DNA from: Bipolaris cookei
Lineage: Eukaryota; Ascomycota; Dothideomycetes; Pleosporales; Pleosporaceae
Length of the DNA: 64,000 nt
NCBI GenBank assembly: GCA_002286855.1
Contig: NRSV01000042.1
Span: forward strand, 248,001-312,000
Direction of reading: 5' to 3'
Position numbers and translations under genes: made by a program. Within the stretch, counting starts at the first letter, position 1; each line of letters opens with the position of its first letter. The notes beneath the pieces are model-generated. The model was not told where the DNA came from. It did not search any database and saw nothing but the letters and a program-made list of their open reading frames with translations. Of the stretch, positions 43,544 to 55,925 are shown piece after piece.

Positions 43544-44472
43544 GTGATTACAATCTTTTGTTTCACTTGTTTTGTCCTTGTTAAGCCTTGGTTCTCTTGT
43601 AGTTTAACATTAATGGTGGGTTGATGGCGTATTCTTCTATTATGTTGGAATTTGCCGATTGAGGTCTCTGATGCTTTTGGTATTTGAAATGAGACATTCG
43701 ATCGTTTTACTTTACTTCTTGGTTCAGTTAATCGTAGGATTTGTGTATGGGAATCTTGTTGGCTTTCGCATTGATATCTGTTGGTCTCCACAAAGTCAGC
43801 ATCGTCGTCTGAACTCGCTCCTAGTTGTCTGCTGCAGTGGTACGAGATAATGGCCTTTATCTCTATCATTGGTCTTGCTTGCAGATTAGCGGTCAGCATC
43901 TGGGCAATGCTTGTATGCTGCAATGCCCCTCTCCATCGCGTCAGAAGCCTCACTTTACCTTTGTTCAATCCAAATGTGAGAAGAATGAGCGGAGAGAAGG
44001 CGAGCCTAGAATTTAGGTCCCACAGCATTGCGCTGTTTCTGCAAGCCTAGTCGTTGGACTACTATGGCAGGTACCAACTCAGTGGTGGGTACGAGATCTG
44101 CCAGCACTGTCGACCGGGAAGATGCTCAGCCTACGTAACACTCAAAGGGCCGACTTGACGTTTCGGTTGAGTAAAGCAATTCGCCAGCAACTTTCCGAAC
44201 ACCGGCTGTGTCGCAGGCTGGATTATTTCTATCGTACAACCGGACCAGCGCGGCTTTATTGGATCGGGACGATGGGCAATGTGTAAAAAATAAGGTTTGA
44301 GCCGAGTGTTTCGGTAGTATAAGAATACGTGTCGACCACCGCCATTTGTATCATACGTTTTCCTGTTTCTCGAGATCTTTTTGGTATCATCTACAGTATA
44401 TTCTACTACAATTCAGCTTCCCCCCCCCCCGAAAAAAAGAATATCTAGCATAAACATAGCACTAAGCCAAAA
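43544..44472. other. Intergenic region before the SDR gene
   Basis: It holds the ARP5 3' region and the SDR promoter. A 162-codon minus-strand frame (44028-43540) begins with ATG but shows no motif and covers the expected ARP5 3' UTR; I do not call it. Confidence 0.4.
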
Positions 44473-45529
44473 ATGCCTACCACAGTTCTCATCACGGGCG
44501 GAAACCGCGGTATGCGCCTTTGACCTTGCTTTCCCATGCCAATCTTCTCATGAATTCACCTAGGGCTCGGTAAGGCTTTGGTAGAAGCATATCTTTCCGT
44601 CCCAGACACAACCGTGATAGCCACAGTGCGCGACACAGCCAAAGCCGACGCCGCGCTATCGCCTCTCCCCAAGGCCTCGGGATCCCGGGTTCTCACTGTG
44701 CACATGGAAATGGGATCCTTTGACACGATAACAGCTGGTGTCGAGACACTAAAAACAACGCACAACATCACTTCCATTGACATTGCCATTGCCAATGCAG
44801 GTTTTGTTGGGCCAACCCTCGGCCTCGCAAATACTCCCTCGTCTCAGCTCCAACCATTCATTGATATCAACGTATACGGTCCCTTTGAGCTGTTCAAGGC
44901 CATTCTACCTCTTCTTCGCGCATCTACTGCAGAAACCAAGGGCAAATTCATATATGTCTCAAGTGGCGCAGGAAGCCTGAATGGCATGCTTAACATCCGT
45001 GAGTGGCATCCAGATGCAAAGATTATCGAAATTTTCTGCAGGGCCCTATGCTAACCTTGTGTCTTTCACAATCAAAGTACCCATAGCCGGATACGGAGCG
45101 AGCAAAGCATTAGCAAACTACTTGTTTAAGTGGCTAGCTCTCGACAACAAGGACGTTATTGTATGGTCATGCGACCCAGGGTACGTGTCTGTTATCTTTG
45201 CATCATCATCATCACTTTGTCTCCCTAAAGGGAAGTGAAAAACTGCTAATTACCCTCGCACCAACAGATTGGTCGACTCTGATGGTGTCCGCGAAAACCT
45301 CGAGCAGGCAAAGGCTTTGGGCCTCGACATGTCTTTGTTTTCCTTTTCGCCAGTTGACGAAGTTGCGCGTTCAATGCAAAAATCGGTATGTATGGCTGGA
45401 TGATGACGTTGAAATATGTAGGGAAAATCGGAAAGATGGGCTGACATGAAAACCAAATAGATTGCTGCTGCAACCGAGAGCTCAAGTGGACAGTTTCTAT
45501 CGAAAGAAGGTAACCAGATGCCATGGTAA
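44473..45529 (+). CDS. Short-chain dehydrogenase/reductase
   Basis: Five exons, 44473-44509, 44564-44998, 45042-45180, 45268-45385 and 45461-45529, give 265 aa. Classical SDR marks are present. The cofactor loop TGGNRGLG is at residues 8-15 and is split by intron 1. IANAGFVGP is the NAG motif. IYVSSGAG carries the likely catalytic Ser, and YGASK is the YxxxK catalytic pair. The order matches NAD(P)H-dependent ketoreductases of the fungal norsolorinic-acid-reductase-like type, but the substrate cannot be read off. No polyketide synthase or other biosynthetic gene lies nearby, so a secondary-metabolite role is unsupported. Intron 2 is only 43 nt (GTGAGT to CTGCAG) and is the least certain join; it yields IRPYANLVSFTIKVPIAGYG. 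Confidence 0.88.
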
Positions 45530-45791
45530 AAGACGAGTTATTGTTGCTATATGACGAAGCGGGAGCGTAGACAGAACCTTTGATGCTTAGCCATTGGATT
45601 TAGTGTATCGTAAGTCAATCGTAGACATAGAATCCCCGTTAATTCCCAATTGCTGCTGTCGCTCTACTTCGCCGTGTGATTGGGTACTCTGGCTTTTACA
45701 AGCACCTACATGAAGAACCCAAATTAACATCCCAAGGATACACATACACAGACACATTTCTCTTTTCAAGAATCCATAGAGTTAGGGCAAT

Positions 45792-46067
45792 CTACCTGTC
45801 GTTCTCTTGCCCAACTGGCGGTAACCATGTGATGATGTGTTGGATATCTCTAATATCATAGAAACACTCATAGTGCTCTTTAGCATGCCGAACAGCACGT
45901 GAACGATCGTCCGTTGCATCTGCGGTGGAATCCGGGTGATTGGCAAGAAGCTTCTCGTAGTATGTATTGCAGTATTCCAGGAAGCGACGGGGATGTTCTG
46001 TCATATATTCCCTGTACCAGTGAGCTAGAGCATATGGGTCTTTGCGCAGTGGAAGTGGTTCTGTCAT
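45792..46067 (-). CDS. Small protein of unknown function, 91 aa
   Basis: A single frame runs from ATG 46067. It is acidic-basic mixed and helix-prone: RKDPYALAHWYREYMTEHP, RRFLEYCNTYYEKLLANHP and HYECFYDIRDIQHIITWLP. The sequence is rich in Tyr, His and Arg and does not look like a chance frame. I recognise no family, and there is no signal peptide or membrane segment. It converges with the SDR gene. It could be a lineage-specific gene or a conserved fungal orphan. Confidence 0.5.
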   Translation of the reverse strand: MTEPLPLRKDPYALAHWYREYMTEHPRRFLEYCNTYYEKLLANHPDSTADATDDRSRAVRHAKEHYECFYDIRDIQHIITWLPPVGQENDR

Positions 46068-46660
46068 GATATTATAGATGGTGATGATACTGATGCACGA
46101 ATATGATATGAGAGATTGCGTTGCTCGCTACCTCTTTGGATATTTTGATGATATTAGGACAAAGGAGGAATGTCTTTGTTGTTCGTGATATAGTGACTAT
46201 GATACTTTGAGACTCTGGGCCTATTGGTTCCTTTCAGACTTGAAACAACACGATGCTTGGAAAGATCAAGCTTATTGTACCGATTTGTTTGCCTGATGGT
46301 ACTACTCTTCTATCACCAAGTCTCAGAGAGCAATCGAGCTGGAATTGGAGGGAAGAAGACAGTTGGAGATCATAGTAGGCCCCGAACTTCTCGACACCAG
46401 CTATTATATTCCATATATTGGATGAGTTGTCAGTTTTTTGAGCAGTGACATTGCCCATAGATGTCGTTGAGCGGCAGCGACAAAAGCGACATGGAACCGT
46501 CAGTAGGGTGTGTGTTCACGACCCTCACCCATGGACGCTAGCGCCAAAAGTGGATTCTGAGCAAGCTAGTGTGCGCGCTTGGGTAAGTGGGGCTTAGCGC
46601 GGAGGCTAAGAGTCTGGCAAAAATTGAGCTTCCGAACAATTTCTCGAACACCACTTCAAC
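46068..46660. other. Intergenic region before RPL7
   Basis: The region holds the divergent promoters of the 91-aa orphan and RPL7. Nothing else is supported. Confidence 0.4.
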
Positions 46661-47709
46661 ATGTCGCCGAAGTCGTACGTTTATTCCATCCAAGTCGTCA
46701 TTTCAACGCTAACTAGAGGACTTCAGAACTGTTCCGACACAGGGCGACATTACGCTTGTGCCTGAGAACCTTCTCAAGAAGAGAAAGTCTCAAGAGAAGG
46801 CTCGTGAGGAACGCGCAATCGCAACCCGGGAAAAGCGAGGTACGAGCTATCTCGCATACCATGACATACTCCAAGAGGCCGATTACTATGATTATAACAA
46901 CCACACTATCGGCTAGACTCCGGTCAATGTTGTCGAATTGTTAACCATCTTTCGGGAATGAGAAGATCGTCCTCTTGGAATCTCATGGCATGCTATCCAG
47001 TCGTGAGACAATACTGACACGAGACAGACAAGAGCAAGAAGAAGCGCGATGTCATCTTCACAAGAGCCGAGAAGTATGTCAAGGAATACCGTGATGCCGA
47101 GAGGGAGCGCATAAGGCTGTCACGCGAGGCCAAGAAGAGCGAGAGTCTCTATGTGCCAGAAGAGCCAAAGCTTGCCTTTGTCGTACGCATCAAGGGTATC
47201 AATAAGATTGACCCCAAGAAGCGCAAGACATTGCAGCTTCTGCGGCTGCTCCAGATCAACAATGGCGTCTTCATCAAGCTCACCAAGGCTACCATGGAGA
47301 TGTTGAAGATCGTCGAGCCCTTTGTTGCCTATGGTTACCCGAACCAAAAGTCTGTTCGTGAGCTTATCTACAGTAAGAGTGGCCCCAGCTGAGAGTGATG
47401 TTGGCAGTACTGACGTGATTTGCAGAGCGTGGTTATGGCAAGGTTGATAAGCAACGGATTCCCTTGACTGACAACGAGATCATCGAGGAGAACTTGGGCA
47501 AGTACGGCATGATCTGTATGGAAGATCTTATCCACGAGATCTGCACTGTTGGCCCCAACTTCAAGGCGGCGTCCAACTTCCTGTGGCCGTTCAAGCTCAA
47601 CAGCCCAACGGGCGGCTTCCGCAAGAGGAAGTTTAAGCACTACATTGAGGGTGGTGACGTGGGCAACCGGGAAGAGAAGATCAATGAGTTGATCAGGCAG
47701 ATGAACTAG
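46661..47709 (+). CDS. RPL7: 60S ribosomal protein L7 (uL30)
   Basis: Four exons, 46661-46674, 46727-46839, 47028-47372 and 47426-47709, give 251 aa. The first coding exon is 14 nt (MSPK plus two bases), common in fungal ribosomal protein genes. The protein reads TLVPENLLKKRKSQEKAREE, FVVRIKGINKIDPKKRKTLQ and LLRLLQINNGVFIKL, and ends REEKINELIRQMN. These are the eukaryotic L7 N-terminal extension and the uL30 core. Intron 2 (46840-47027, 188 nt) is over three times longer than the other two in this gene. Yeast RPL7 introns carry C/D snoRNAs, so it deserves attention, but I could not find convincing C and D boxes. Confidence 0.96.
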
Positions 47710-50700
47710 TACCGTGATTTGTGTTTTGTCTTTATTCAAGGGTTGGCGCGCAAAAAGCTGGTCGGATATACCACGGGATGGAGCATTTACATTGGCGTTT
47801 TGGGACACTTGGACGGAAATGGACGGCACGGTCCCTCTGACGAGTCTAAGTACTTGAGTAGTTGGGTGCAAGGCACCAGTACTTTGAATAAATACATATG
47901 ACAACACAATCTTGTGCAATGCATTGGCTGAGAACAGTTGTTTGTCCGACAGTGGACGTGGTGGTGGTGGTGGTGGTGGTGGTAGTGGTGAATGGGGCTT
48001 GATGATAGAGTTTATGTGGGTATATGGTCTTGTGCTTGGTGGCGGCTTTGTCTGGTCCCCGTGATTGATTGCAGCACGGAGCTCAGAGCTAGGAGGCGCT
48101 GCCTGTGCCTGTGCCTATGCCGCGAAGCCTGAAGGCCGAAAACGTGCAGCAGACAGGCGCGAGGGACGAGTGGGCATTTTGAAATGCGGTGCAGGCGTGT
48201 CGAGCAGGGCAAGGCCTCCATCGCTGAAACACGGGCGCAAGGAGACGTGGTGTTGGCGGGGGGGTCCACAAGGAGCGGCCAGTTGTCGCTCGTGATGTTC
48301 GGGTGCAGCAACAAGACAAGGACTGGGGGCCCGGTTGGCAGGCAGGCCTCGCAGCAGCCTGGCGTTGGCCGTCTTTCACGTGCCGGCGGCCCAGGGCTAG
48401 GCCGAAACGGGCCAAGATGAGAGTGACAGGCTGGCTAGCCAATCGACTAAGGGCTGCCGCATGTTCCATGAGATTTTTTCCTTCTCGCTGCCCACCCTCA
48501 CCGCACCCAGCGGCCGGCGTCAAATTGAAGCAATCTCGTCTTCCAGGCTCCAGACAAGATGGAAATCGACGCCACGTCAGGCGGCGGCATGGCCCACGGG
48601 GTCCGGGTGGCCGCGCTGTGTGGCCCAAGCAAAGCGTGTGGTGCCTGAAGCCACACATTGCCGTGCCATGGGCGAGCGTCACCGAGTGATTGAGCGGCCA
48701 GCAGCCAATGGCGAGCGGCACAGGGGCTGGCGGTCGGAGGAGCTGGGTGGAGCAGGTGGCCGGCCTCGAACACACTCACATGCATCCCAAGAGGACAGGG
48801 CAGGCACTTGCTTATGCAATTGCACCGAGCCCAGAACGACGTGCCGAGCGCTTGGGGGGGGCTGCGAGTGCGAGTGGCGACTGCAATGGCACAGGCTGTG
48901 GGTGGTGAGGAGGCGGTAGGGTTGATGACGCCTACCCACCGGCGGCACCCATGCCCATGCCATGTGCATCCCAACCCGCCTTCGCCGCCGACGTTGTCAC
49001 CGCCACCGTGGTGTTCGGGCTGGCTTGGGGATCGATGTGCAAAGGTCACGCTGATCGCACCACAGCTCCGCATCGCCCTACTTGTCTCCTGCTACTGCTG
49101 CCCTTACACCTACTTACGCTGCATGCGTGCAGCATGTAGCAGTGGAGGCCATGGGTCATAGGCCATAGGTCATGGCCCCCGCTCACGGAGACCAAGAGGT
49201 TTGACGCTTCCGTGGGCCACCTGTCGTGGGAGCCAGCAGCTCAACGGCCGCGGCGGCACAATTTTTTTTTCACGCATGGCGAACGGGCCCGAGGTGACGG
49301 TGGTGGATATCGCCATCAGGCTGCGATTCGTGGGCTTTGCGTGTTGATGCCCGCCACCACCACCACCAAAGCAAAGAAGAGAAGCGCCAGAACACACAGG
49401 CTCCTGCTGCGTGCCGTAACCATAGCCTTCGGCTCGTGTTTGTTGCTACTGCTACTGCTACTGCTATTACTGATGCAACCGCCAACCTGGCCCCCTAATT
49501 TCGGACAGATATTAAACAACGAGGCACTCGAGCACAGTCGCAATGCCACGCGCTCGTCTGGCGGCCGCTGTTTGCTGCTTGGATTGCTGGCCCTCACCTC
49601 CGGCCTCTTCAGGCGCAGCGGCCCAGTCAGCCCGCTACTGCAGGCGTGCCGAAAAGAGGGCGGGAGGCCGGATTGCACAAAGAGAGGCAGGCGATACGTG
49701 GCTCGCTGTGGTCGCAGGCGCAGAGGGCGGTCCCTGGCGGCGTTCATTGGCCTGGGGCGGCTTGGAGGTGCATTCGCTCGCTCCAATGCGTGCACAACCA
49801 CTGCAGCACTCCTGCGTCAGGAGTCATGAGCGGTAGTCACCTAGTCACCGCAAGCCGTGGGCGGAGGGGAGACATGATGACCCACTAAACCACAAGAGGC
49901 AGAGTTTTCATAGCACATGAGTGGGCACACACACCCATATGTAATGAACCGTTGTTGCAGGCGCACCCTTCGGATGGAGGCGGGCATCCTACTACGTACA
50001 AGGCCCTTTCGCGGTTGCTAGGCCTCGCTAACTGCCTCGACGACACACCACCCACTCATCACCGCTTTCTGCCCTGCCCTGCTCCGTCCCATCTCCCCCA
50101 TCTCCCCCTCCCCTCCACCATCTCTCCCTCACTCCCTCCCTCCCTCGTCCTCCTCCTCGTCCTCCTCGACCAACCCCCTCCCATCTCCTCACGTCTCGTC
50201 GTCGCAGGCGTTGCTCGTTGCAACACAGTGACCCCAGCCAAGCGGACGTGCGCATCAAATCTCGGCTGTCACGGCACCCCCAAGCCGCTCAGTAACTTGA
50301 CCCGACGCTTGCTCTGTCTCCAGGCCTAGCCCGACTGCAAACCATCAGTGTACTGCCACTCTTGGCTCGACCTGTCCGTCTGACCCAGAGAAGACAAATC
50401 CCGGCTGCAGTCTCCGACATCAAGCGCCTCGCCGCCTGCCTCTTCCTCTCACACACCTGGTGTGCAATCTTCGCCTCTGGTTTTGGCTTGCGCTGCGTAA
50501 TTGGGCCCGGCTCGGTTTCAATCTCTGTTCCCTCTGCGCCATCCACCACAACATCCCCGACCTCAGCAACGTCGTCCTGCCCTCCCGACCACGCATCGCC
50601 GGATCTATTGACTTAGCCCCGGCTTGCCCTTGATCAACTGCCAGTTCCCGGCTACCTGTCGACGCACACTCGGCCGCTTTCATCTCATCTTACCCTTTTC

Positions 50701-51015
50701 CGCTCGACGCCTGCACGCACGCACACACGCACGTACGCACGTACGCGCCGCGCAACAAGCAGTGCCAAACATCCTCAACACACAACAACAAACACTCCTC
50801 GCAGGCGACAAATTTTCCTTGAATGAGCACATCTTGCTAGAGGGTCCGTAGGCTACTCTAGAGGCGGCGCGAACGAGAAGACTGTACGTCACAGCCAACA
50901 AATTTTTGCAGCGCCCATACGACGCGCCACGCCTCACTTGTCGCTGCTAGAAGCCCTCACTAACACAGCACCAGGAGCCTTGCCAGTCTTCTCTCTGCGA
51001 CGGTCCGACACCATC
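47710..51015. other. Gene-poor 3.3-kb stretch upstream of cyclin
   Basis: GC-rich DNA between RPL7 and the cyclin gene. It contains a GTG trinucleotide run (47958-47990), a TGCTAC run (49443-49467) and a strong CT-rich tract (50080-50180) typical of a fungal promoter or long leader. Many overlapping frames exist on both strands, but they are Arg/Gly/Pro low-complexity and mutually exclusive. A long 5' UTR for the cyclin is the simplest reading. Confidence 0.5.
47958..47990. repeat. GTG trinucleotide microsatellite
   Basis: About eleven GTG units with one AGT interruption near the end, 250 bp after the RPL7 stop. Confidence 0.85.
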
Positions 51016-52380
51016 ATGCCTTCCTTCTACCCCCGGCATAACATGCCACGGCTCTCTCCCCCAGAGTTCGTGCCCAGCTATCACTCTGCATGCGGTGCAT
51101 CATACCCACCACAGCAGCCTGCTTATGCTGGTCCTACGATCCGCCAACAAGATGATGGTTACGACTTCGCAGACCGCTACGGCCAACTGGCCATCGCCAT
51201 GCCACCTATGTACCCGCAGGCCGGCACCTACCTAAGCACTGCGCCTCCCAGTCTCCCTCCCACCAACTCGTTCTACGAATCCATGGGTGCGACTCTTCCC
51301 CCGATGCGCATGCAGTCTGGAAACTCGATGGCGGATGCAGCAATGCAGCTGCAGCAGCAGCAGCGGCTCCACGAGTACAACCAGCGCGTAGGCCAGCAGG
51401 CTAAGGAAGAGAAGCCCGTTGGTGGCGTCTCAGCCAAGTTGGATTACGACATGGAGGTCATGACTGATTTCGTATGCGACACAGCCCTGCGCCTCATTAC
51501 CCCTGGTCGAATGATGCCTTCCACCTTCCGAAAATGGGTACATCAAGTCCTTTGTGCCACGAGGCTTCCCTCGGCAACTATCCTGCTCAGCATATTCTAT
51601 CTGTCCAACAGGATGCCGATGCTGGCTCACGAGCCAAAGACGGATACCCATTTGTTCCGCCTTCTTACCATTGCGCTAGTGCTTGGTAGCAAGTTCTTAG
51701 ATGACAACACCTTCATCAACCGTTCTTGGTCAGAGGTCAGCGGTATCCAGGTTCACGAGCTGAACGAGCTGGAGTTGGAGTGGCTCCTCGCTATCAAGTT
51801 TAGGCTTCATCGCGACCCCACGGAGCAACAGGGCTGGACCTCTTGGTCAGAGCACTGGAAGGAGTACCAAAAGACCGCTGCTGCGCGCGCAGACCGTACT
51901 AGCAAGCTGAGTCCCATTGATACTACGATGCACCGACGCTCATTCAACTCCAACAAGCCGCTTCCTCCTCTGCCGATGCAGCAGACTTACACTCCATCGT
52001 ATGACTATGCGCCCAAGTCTGCACACTACAACCCTCCGTCTTATTCCCAGTACGATCCATGGAGGTCCGCAAGCGAACATTCCCCTGCGTCTGCACCTAC
52101 CACGGGTCCCACCACTCCCGAGTACTATGGCGCAACGGGCACTTGGGCTCCCGTCGAGGGATATTCGCGTCGCACCATGTTCGGGTTCCCACCCTTGTCT
52201 CAGCCCGCCCCTGTACAGACGTCCCAGCAGTCGTCCAACTATGGCCCACCAGCCTACTCACAGTATACGCCCTCTGCGTGGAACCAGCATGGCCTTAGTT
52301 GTGGATGTGCGTACTGTGTCCAAAGACATCCGCCATACTTCATGGCTCCCGGCTACGGCCCTCAGGCTGTCGCTGTCTAA
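51016..52380 (+). CDS. Pho80/Clg1-like cyclin
   Basis: A 454-aa single exon from ATG 51016 (MPSFYPRHNMPRLSPPEF). The frame is open for 26 codons upstream but has no ATG there. The cyclin box lies at about residues 145-267: MEVMTDFVCDTALRLI, STFRKWVHQVLCATRLPSAT, then LLSIFYLSNRMP, LTIALVLGSKFLDDNTFIN, the SWSEVSGI segment and LNELELEWLLAIKFRLH. This pattern (KFLDDNTF, NRSWSEVSG) is that of cyclins that partner the Pho85/Cdk5-type kinase, closest in layout to Clg1, with Pro/Gln/Tyr-rich arms on both sides. The C-terminus has a small Cys/His cluster (CGCAYCVQRHPPYF). The long CT-rich upstream region suggests complex transcriptional or translational control. Confidence 0.87.
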   Translation: MPSFYPRHNMPRLSPPEFVPSYHSACGASYPPQQPAYAGPTIRQQDDGYDFADRYGQLAIAMPPMYPQAGTYLSTAPPSLPPTNSFYESMGATLPPMRMQSGNSMADAAMQLQQQQRLHEYNQRVGQQAKEEKPVGGVSAKLDYDMEVMTDFVCDTALRLITPGRMMPSTFRKWVHQVLCATRLPSATILLSIFYLSNRMPMLAHEPKTDTHLFRLLTIALVLGSKFLDDNTFINRSWSEVSGIQVHELNELELEWLLAIKFRLHRDPTEQQGWTSWSEHWKEYQKTAAARADRTSKLSPIDTTMHRRSFNSNKPLPPLPMQQTYTPSYDYAPKSAHYNPPSYSQYDPWRSASEHSPASAPTTGPTTPEYYGATGTWAPVEGYSRRTMFGFPPLSQPAPVQTSQQSSNYGPPAYSQYTPSAWNQHGLSCGCAYCVQRHPPYFMAPGYGPQAVAV

Positions 52381-54351
52381 AGCTGGCCTCGATGAGCTGG
52401 ACATTATCGCGACGCAGTCTTGTTGACTTTCCATGGATACACATTCGTCGTCCTATTTCAGCGCTTCCTTTGTTCAAAAAAGTTTCTGCTCATTTACACA
52501 AAGTACCCCGGCTTACCGAAGCCACCACCAGGATCATCCAGTCTCGGCCACTGGATACATTTGGTCGCTTCAATTCCTTCAAGCCTAGACTACCGGACCC
52601 TCCTACGGCGCAATCGCCCTATTTCCTCAGCTATTTGCACACATATTGGCGTCACTCCGGATCTTACGAAAACGCATCAGGCTTGCAATTATATTGCATG
52701 ATAGATTTCACAGTTGTCGTCCGCTTTTTTTCTTTTTCCTTTCGCTCTTTTTTATCATGGGTATTACGTTTTAGACTTTGGTTTGTCCATGGTCTGGTAG
52801 GAGCATGTCAGCGAAATTGTGGGTTCTCGGCGTTAATGTTTTACCACCTGGGGTGCCACCTTGCACTTTTACGATTGTTCATTTCCTCAGCGCTTCCCCT
52901 AAGAATATGCACGGGAGGGCTCCTTTATCTATTGGTTCATGGTTGTTTCTTCTTTGGGGCAGGCTGGCGCTTCCAGGGCGTCAAGTCACTCCTCGCACTC
53001 AATACGTTGGCGGCTACCAACGGATCTGCCATTGCTGGAGAGCTGCTTATCACGTTCATGAATGTTTTTTTCTTCTTCTTCTATTGTCGCCTTCCGCTCT
53101 AGTCGGGTTGTAATTAATGGCACAAGACCAGCGATAAGGGATTCGCTTTATTCTATCAGGGGCGGTGGGAACAAAATTCCTCTCGCTTTTTGCGGGCTTT
53201 TCCCAGCCTGTGCATCATTTTGGGCAAACGGAGGAAGTATTTTTTTGGACTTTTTTTTGCTTTTTTCCCTTTCTTTAGTGTACTACTGTTATACATTGAA
53301 AGATCCTGATATCCCAGGACACAACAGAATGCGAAAAAAAATCCTAGAAAAGCGACGATGTCGCATAAGGAAAACATGACTTTTCTCGGGTTCCAACTGT
53401 GGGTAGTGATAGAGTATTTTCTCTTTGCTCTGTATGATTAGGTGGTTTGGGAGTGTGAGGGTATGAGTTGGGCCTTATAAGCCTTTGTTGGTTGGCGGAG
53501 CAAGGTATTAGAAGACACCAGCTTCTTCTCGTAACTAGAAGACTAGTCCAGTGTATACGATTCAATCAGAGTTGTTTTCATCTCGGCATACCATGTGCGG
53601 AACGTGCGTTCCATGGTTTTACACAGATTCTCAGTCATAGTATGAGAGTGGAGTGTGAGAAATAGTAAGATTGATGCTGCAATGCTCTATGCTGGCCGCG
53701 ATAGCCGCTCTGCTCACATGGGAGACATACAGACCTTGAATTGATTGTGCATGCATCAAAACCTCATGGCTGACCTCAGCACCACCTAAAGAGGACAGAA
53801 TCCGTACAATAAGTACTTATTACAGGTGCATGTCTCTCTTCATGCTGACGGGTCTGTATGGACGGACGAACTACTCCCCGAAACCCCCGCAGACAGACAG
53901 CAACGCGCTATGCACGAGGCTGACCAACACACGAACCCTGACCAGTCAGTCCCTCGATTCAAGCTGAAAACAGTGAACAACAGATCGCGCAACCTCATGC
54001 CAAATTTGTCCGAACACGGATTCTCTGTTGATGGCGAGAGAAAACGGCGAGTGGATTGGGTGGGCCAATAGTAATGTGCTGCGCAACGCTAGCCAAATAC
54101 ATGGCTCGGTTATCTGACTACGCCAACCATGTTAACTCCGTTATGCCGCGTTTCTTGCCCACTTTAGACTCATCTGCAGTCTTACCGCCAACTTTGGAGG
54201 ACCAGAGACCGTGGGGTCTAATCTTCTTCGTCCGCCTGTAAGAAGACGCGCGTGTCTGAGCCTTTGTGTGTGTGTGTGTGCACAGCCAGCCATAGCCGCA
54301 GCAGTTGAGACCGAGCCTAACGCTTTACAAGTATACATACATATATATGCA
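52381..54351. other. Intergenic region, cyclin 3' to NAPE-PLD
   Basis: A 2-kb stretch with T-rich 3'-UTR-like DNA up to about 53300. Frames of 60-260 codons begin at non-ATG codons or have no motif. A TG repeat (54265-54281) lies just before the next gene. No gene is supported. Confidence 0.45.
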
Positions 54352-55925
54352 ATGTCTTCCCTGGTTTCGCTTTTTTCTCGTCGCTTGAGACTACGGGTAA
54401 ACGAAGCGCGACTTACACATTACCAACGCAAAGCTCGGAGCTATCAGTGTTTCTTGCAAACACCACAGTTTAGTACGACAATCAAGATGAGTTCGATCGG
54501 AGGCGCAGCCATTGGCGCAGGGCTGTATGCTGCAGTGAGCAATCCAGCGCAGATTGCTGCCACACCCGAGGACGCAGCGGAGAAGAGACATCATTTGAAG
54601 AATGGCAAGGGGTTTACCAATCCATGGGACAGTTATGTTGAGGCTACTACATGGCAAATGCTCACAGGCTTGGGTTGGTAAGGGATCCTGTTTCCTCCTT
54701 ACCCATGTTTCTTTGCAAACAAATGTCTGTGCAGAAATCACAATCTGACATACCGATTCAGGCGCAAGATCAGTGGTCAAGCAAACAGCCCAGACACCAC
54801 GCCACCCACCGTCCCCGTTCACACTGCGTCTTTCCTCCCTACTCGCGAAACACCCAAATTACGCGCAACATGGCTCGGCCATGCATGCTATTACGTCGAG
54901 TTTCCCAGTGGTTTCCGCGTACTTTTTGATCCCGTCTTCGAAGACTGCTGCGCGCCCGTCAACATCAAAAGTCTAAAGCGGTTCACGCCTCCGCCTTGCG
55001 AGATAGAAGATCTACCCGTTGTAGACGCCGTCGTCATCAGTCACAATCACTACGATCATCTTAGCTACCCGACCATCCAGCGGCTGCACAAAAAGTTCCC
55101 CGAAGCACATTATTTTGCGCCCTTGGGCAACAAGGAATGGTTTCTTAAGAGCGGTGTGACCAAAGTGACCGAGTTGGACTGGTGGGAGAGCAGAGACGTG
55201 CAGTTGCAAGAAAAGAATGACGCCGTATCTGTTGTCGCGAGTGGCAACACAGAGGCAGACAAGAAGGCGAGCGGTAGTGGCGTCATTACCGCGACCATTG
55301 GGGCACTGCCTTGTCAGCATGTCAGTGCCAGAGGTCCCTTTGACAAGTGCAAGACGCTCTGGGCAAGCTGGAGCGTCGAGTCTGGTGGTTCAAAAGTATA
55401 TTTTGCCGGGTATGTCTACGAACAACATTCTCCCCCCTGCACCTTTTGTGCCTTTTCTCTCTCCGTTCAAACAGTCCGGTTTACTAACCAGTAAATCTTT
55501 TTTCTTCTAGCGACACTGGCTACCGAACTGTCCCCAAAGGCATCCCTGCAACGGAAGACGACTACTCGGCCGCATACTCGCATCTCCCTACGTGCCCGGC
55601 CTTTGCGCAAATCGGTAAACACAGAGGTCCCTTTGATCTTGGCCTCATTCCCATTGGCGCATACGAACCTCGCTGGGCCTTCAGCAATGTCCATGCGAAT
55701 CCCAAAGACGCAGTCAACATTTTCATTGACACTCGCTGTGTAAGGGCGCTCGGCATGCACTGGGGAACTTGGGTCTTGACAGAGGAAGAGGTTATGGCAC
55801 CGCCAAAAGAGCTCAAGGAGGCATGTGAATGGAAGGGTATTGAGCATGGTAGAGGCGGCTTTGGCATTTGCGATATCGGAGAGTCGTGCGAGTTTGAAAG
55901 TGGATCAAGTCCGGAAAAAAAATAA
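54352..55925 (+). CDS. NAPE-PLD-like metallo-beta-lactamase hydrolase
   Basis: Three exons, 54352-54677, 54762-55409 and 55511-55925, joined across phase-2 introns (84 and 101 nt), give 462 aa. The fold is the metallo-beta-lactamase type: WLGHACYYVEF, LFDPVF and HNHYDHLSYPTIQRL, with the metal ligands His203, His205, Asp207 and His208. Later come CQHVSARG (family motif PxxHWSxR-like), YFAGDTGY across intron 2, PIGAYEPRW and MHWGTW. This matches N-acyl-phosphatidylethanolamine phospholipase D and yeast mitochondrial Fmp30. The N-terminus (SLFSRRLRLRVNEARL) is Arg-rich without acidic residues for about 15 positions, which suits a mitochondrial presequence. A second in-frame ATG (MSSIGGAAIG) follows it. 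Lipid substrate and location are inferred. Confidence 0.9.

Noticed and set aside
43540..44028. 162-codon minus-strand frame after ARP5
   Set aside because: No motif or splice evidence; it covers the expected ARP5 3' UTR.
44473..46067. SDR gene as part of a secondary-metabolite cluster
   Set aside because: No synthase, oxygenase, transporter or regulator lies nearby; neighbours are housekeeping genes.
50938..51015. N-terminal extension of the cyclin
   Set aside because: The frame is open but its only start would be TTG; the first ATG is at 51016.
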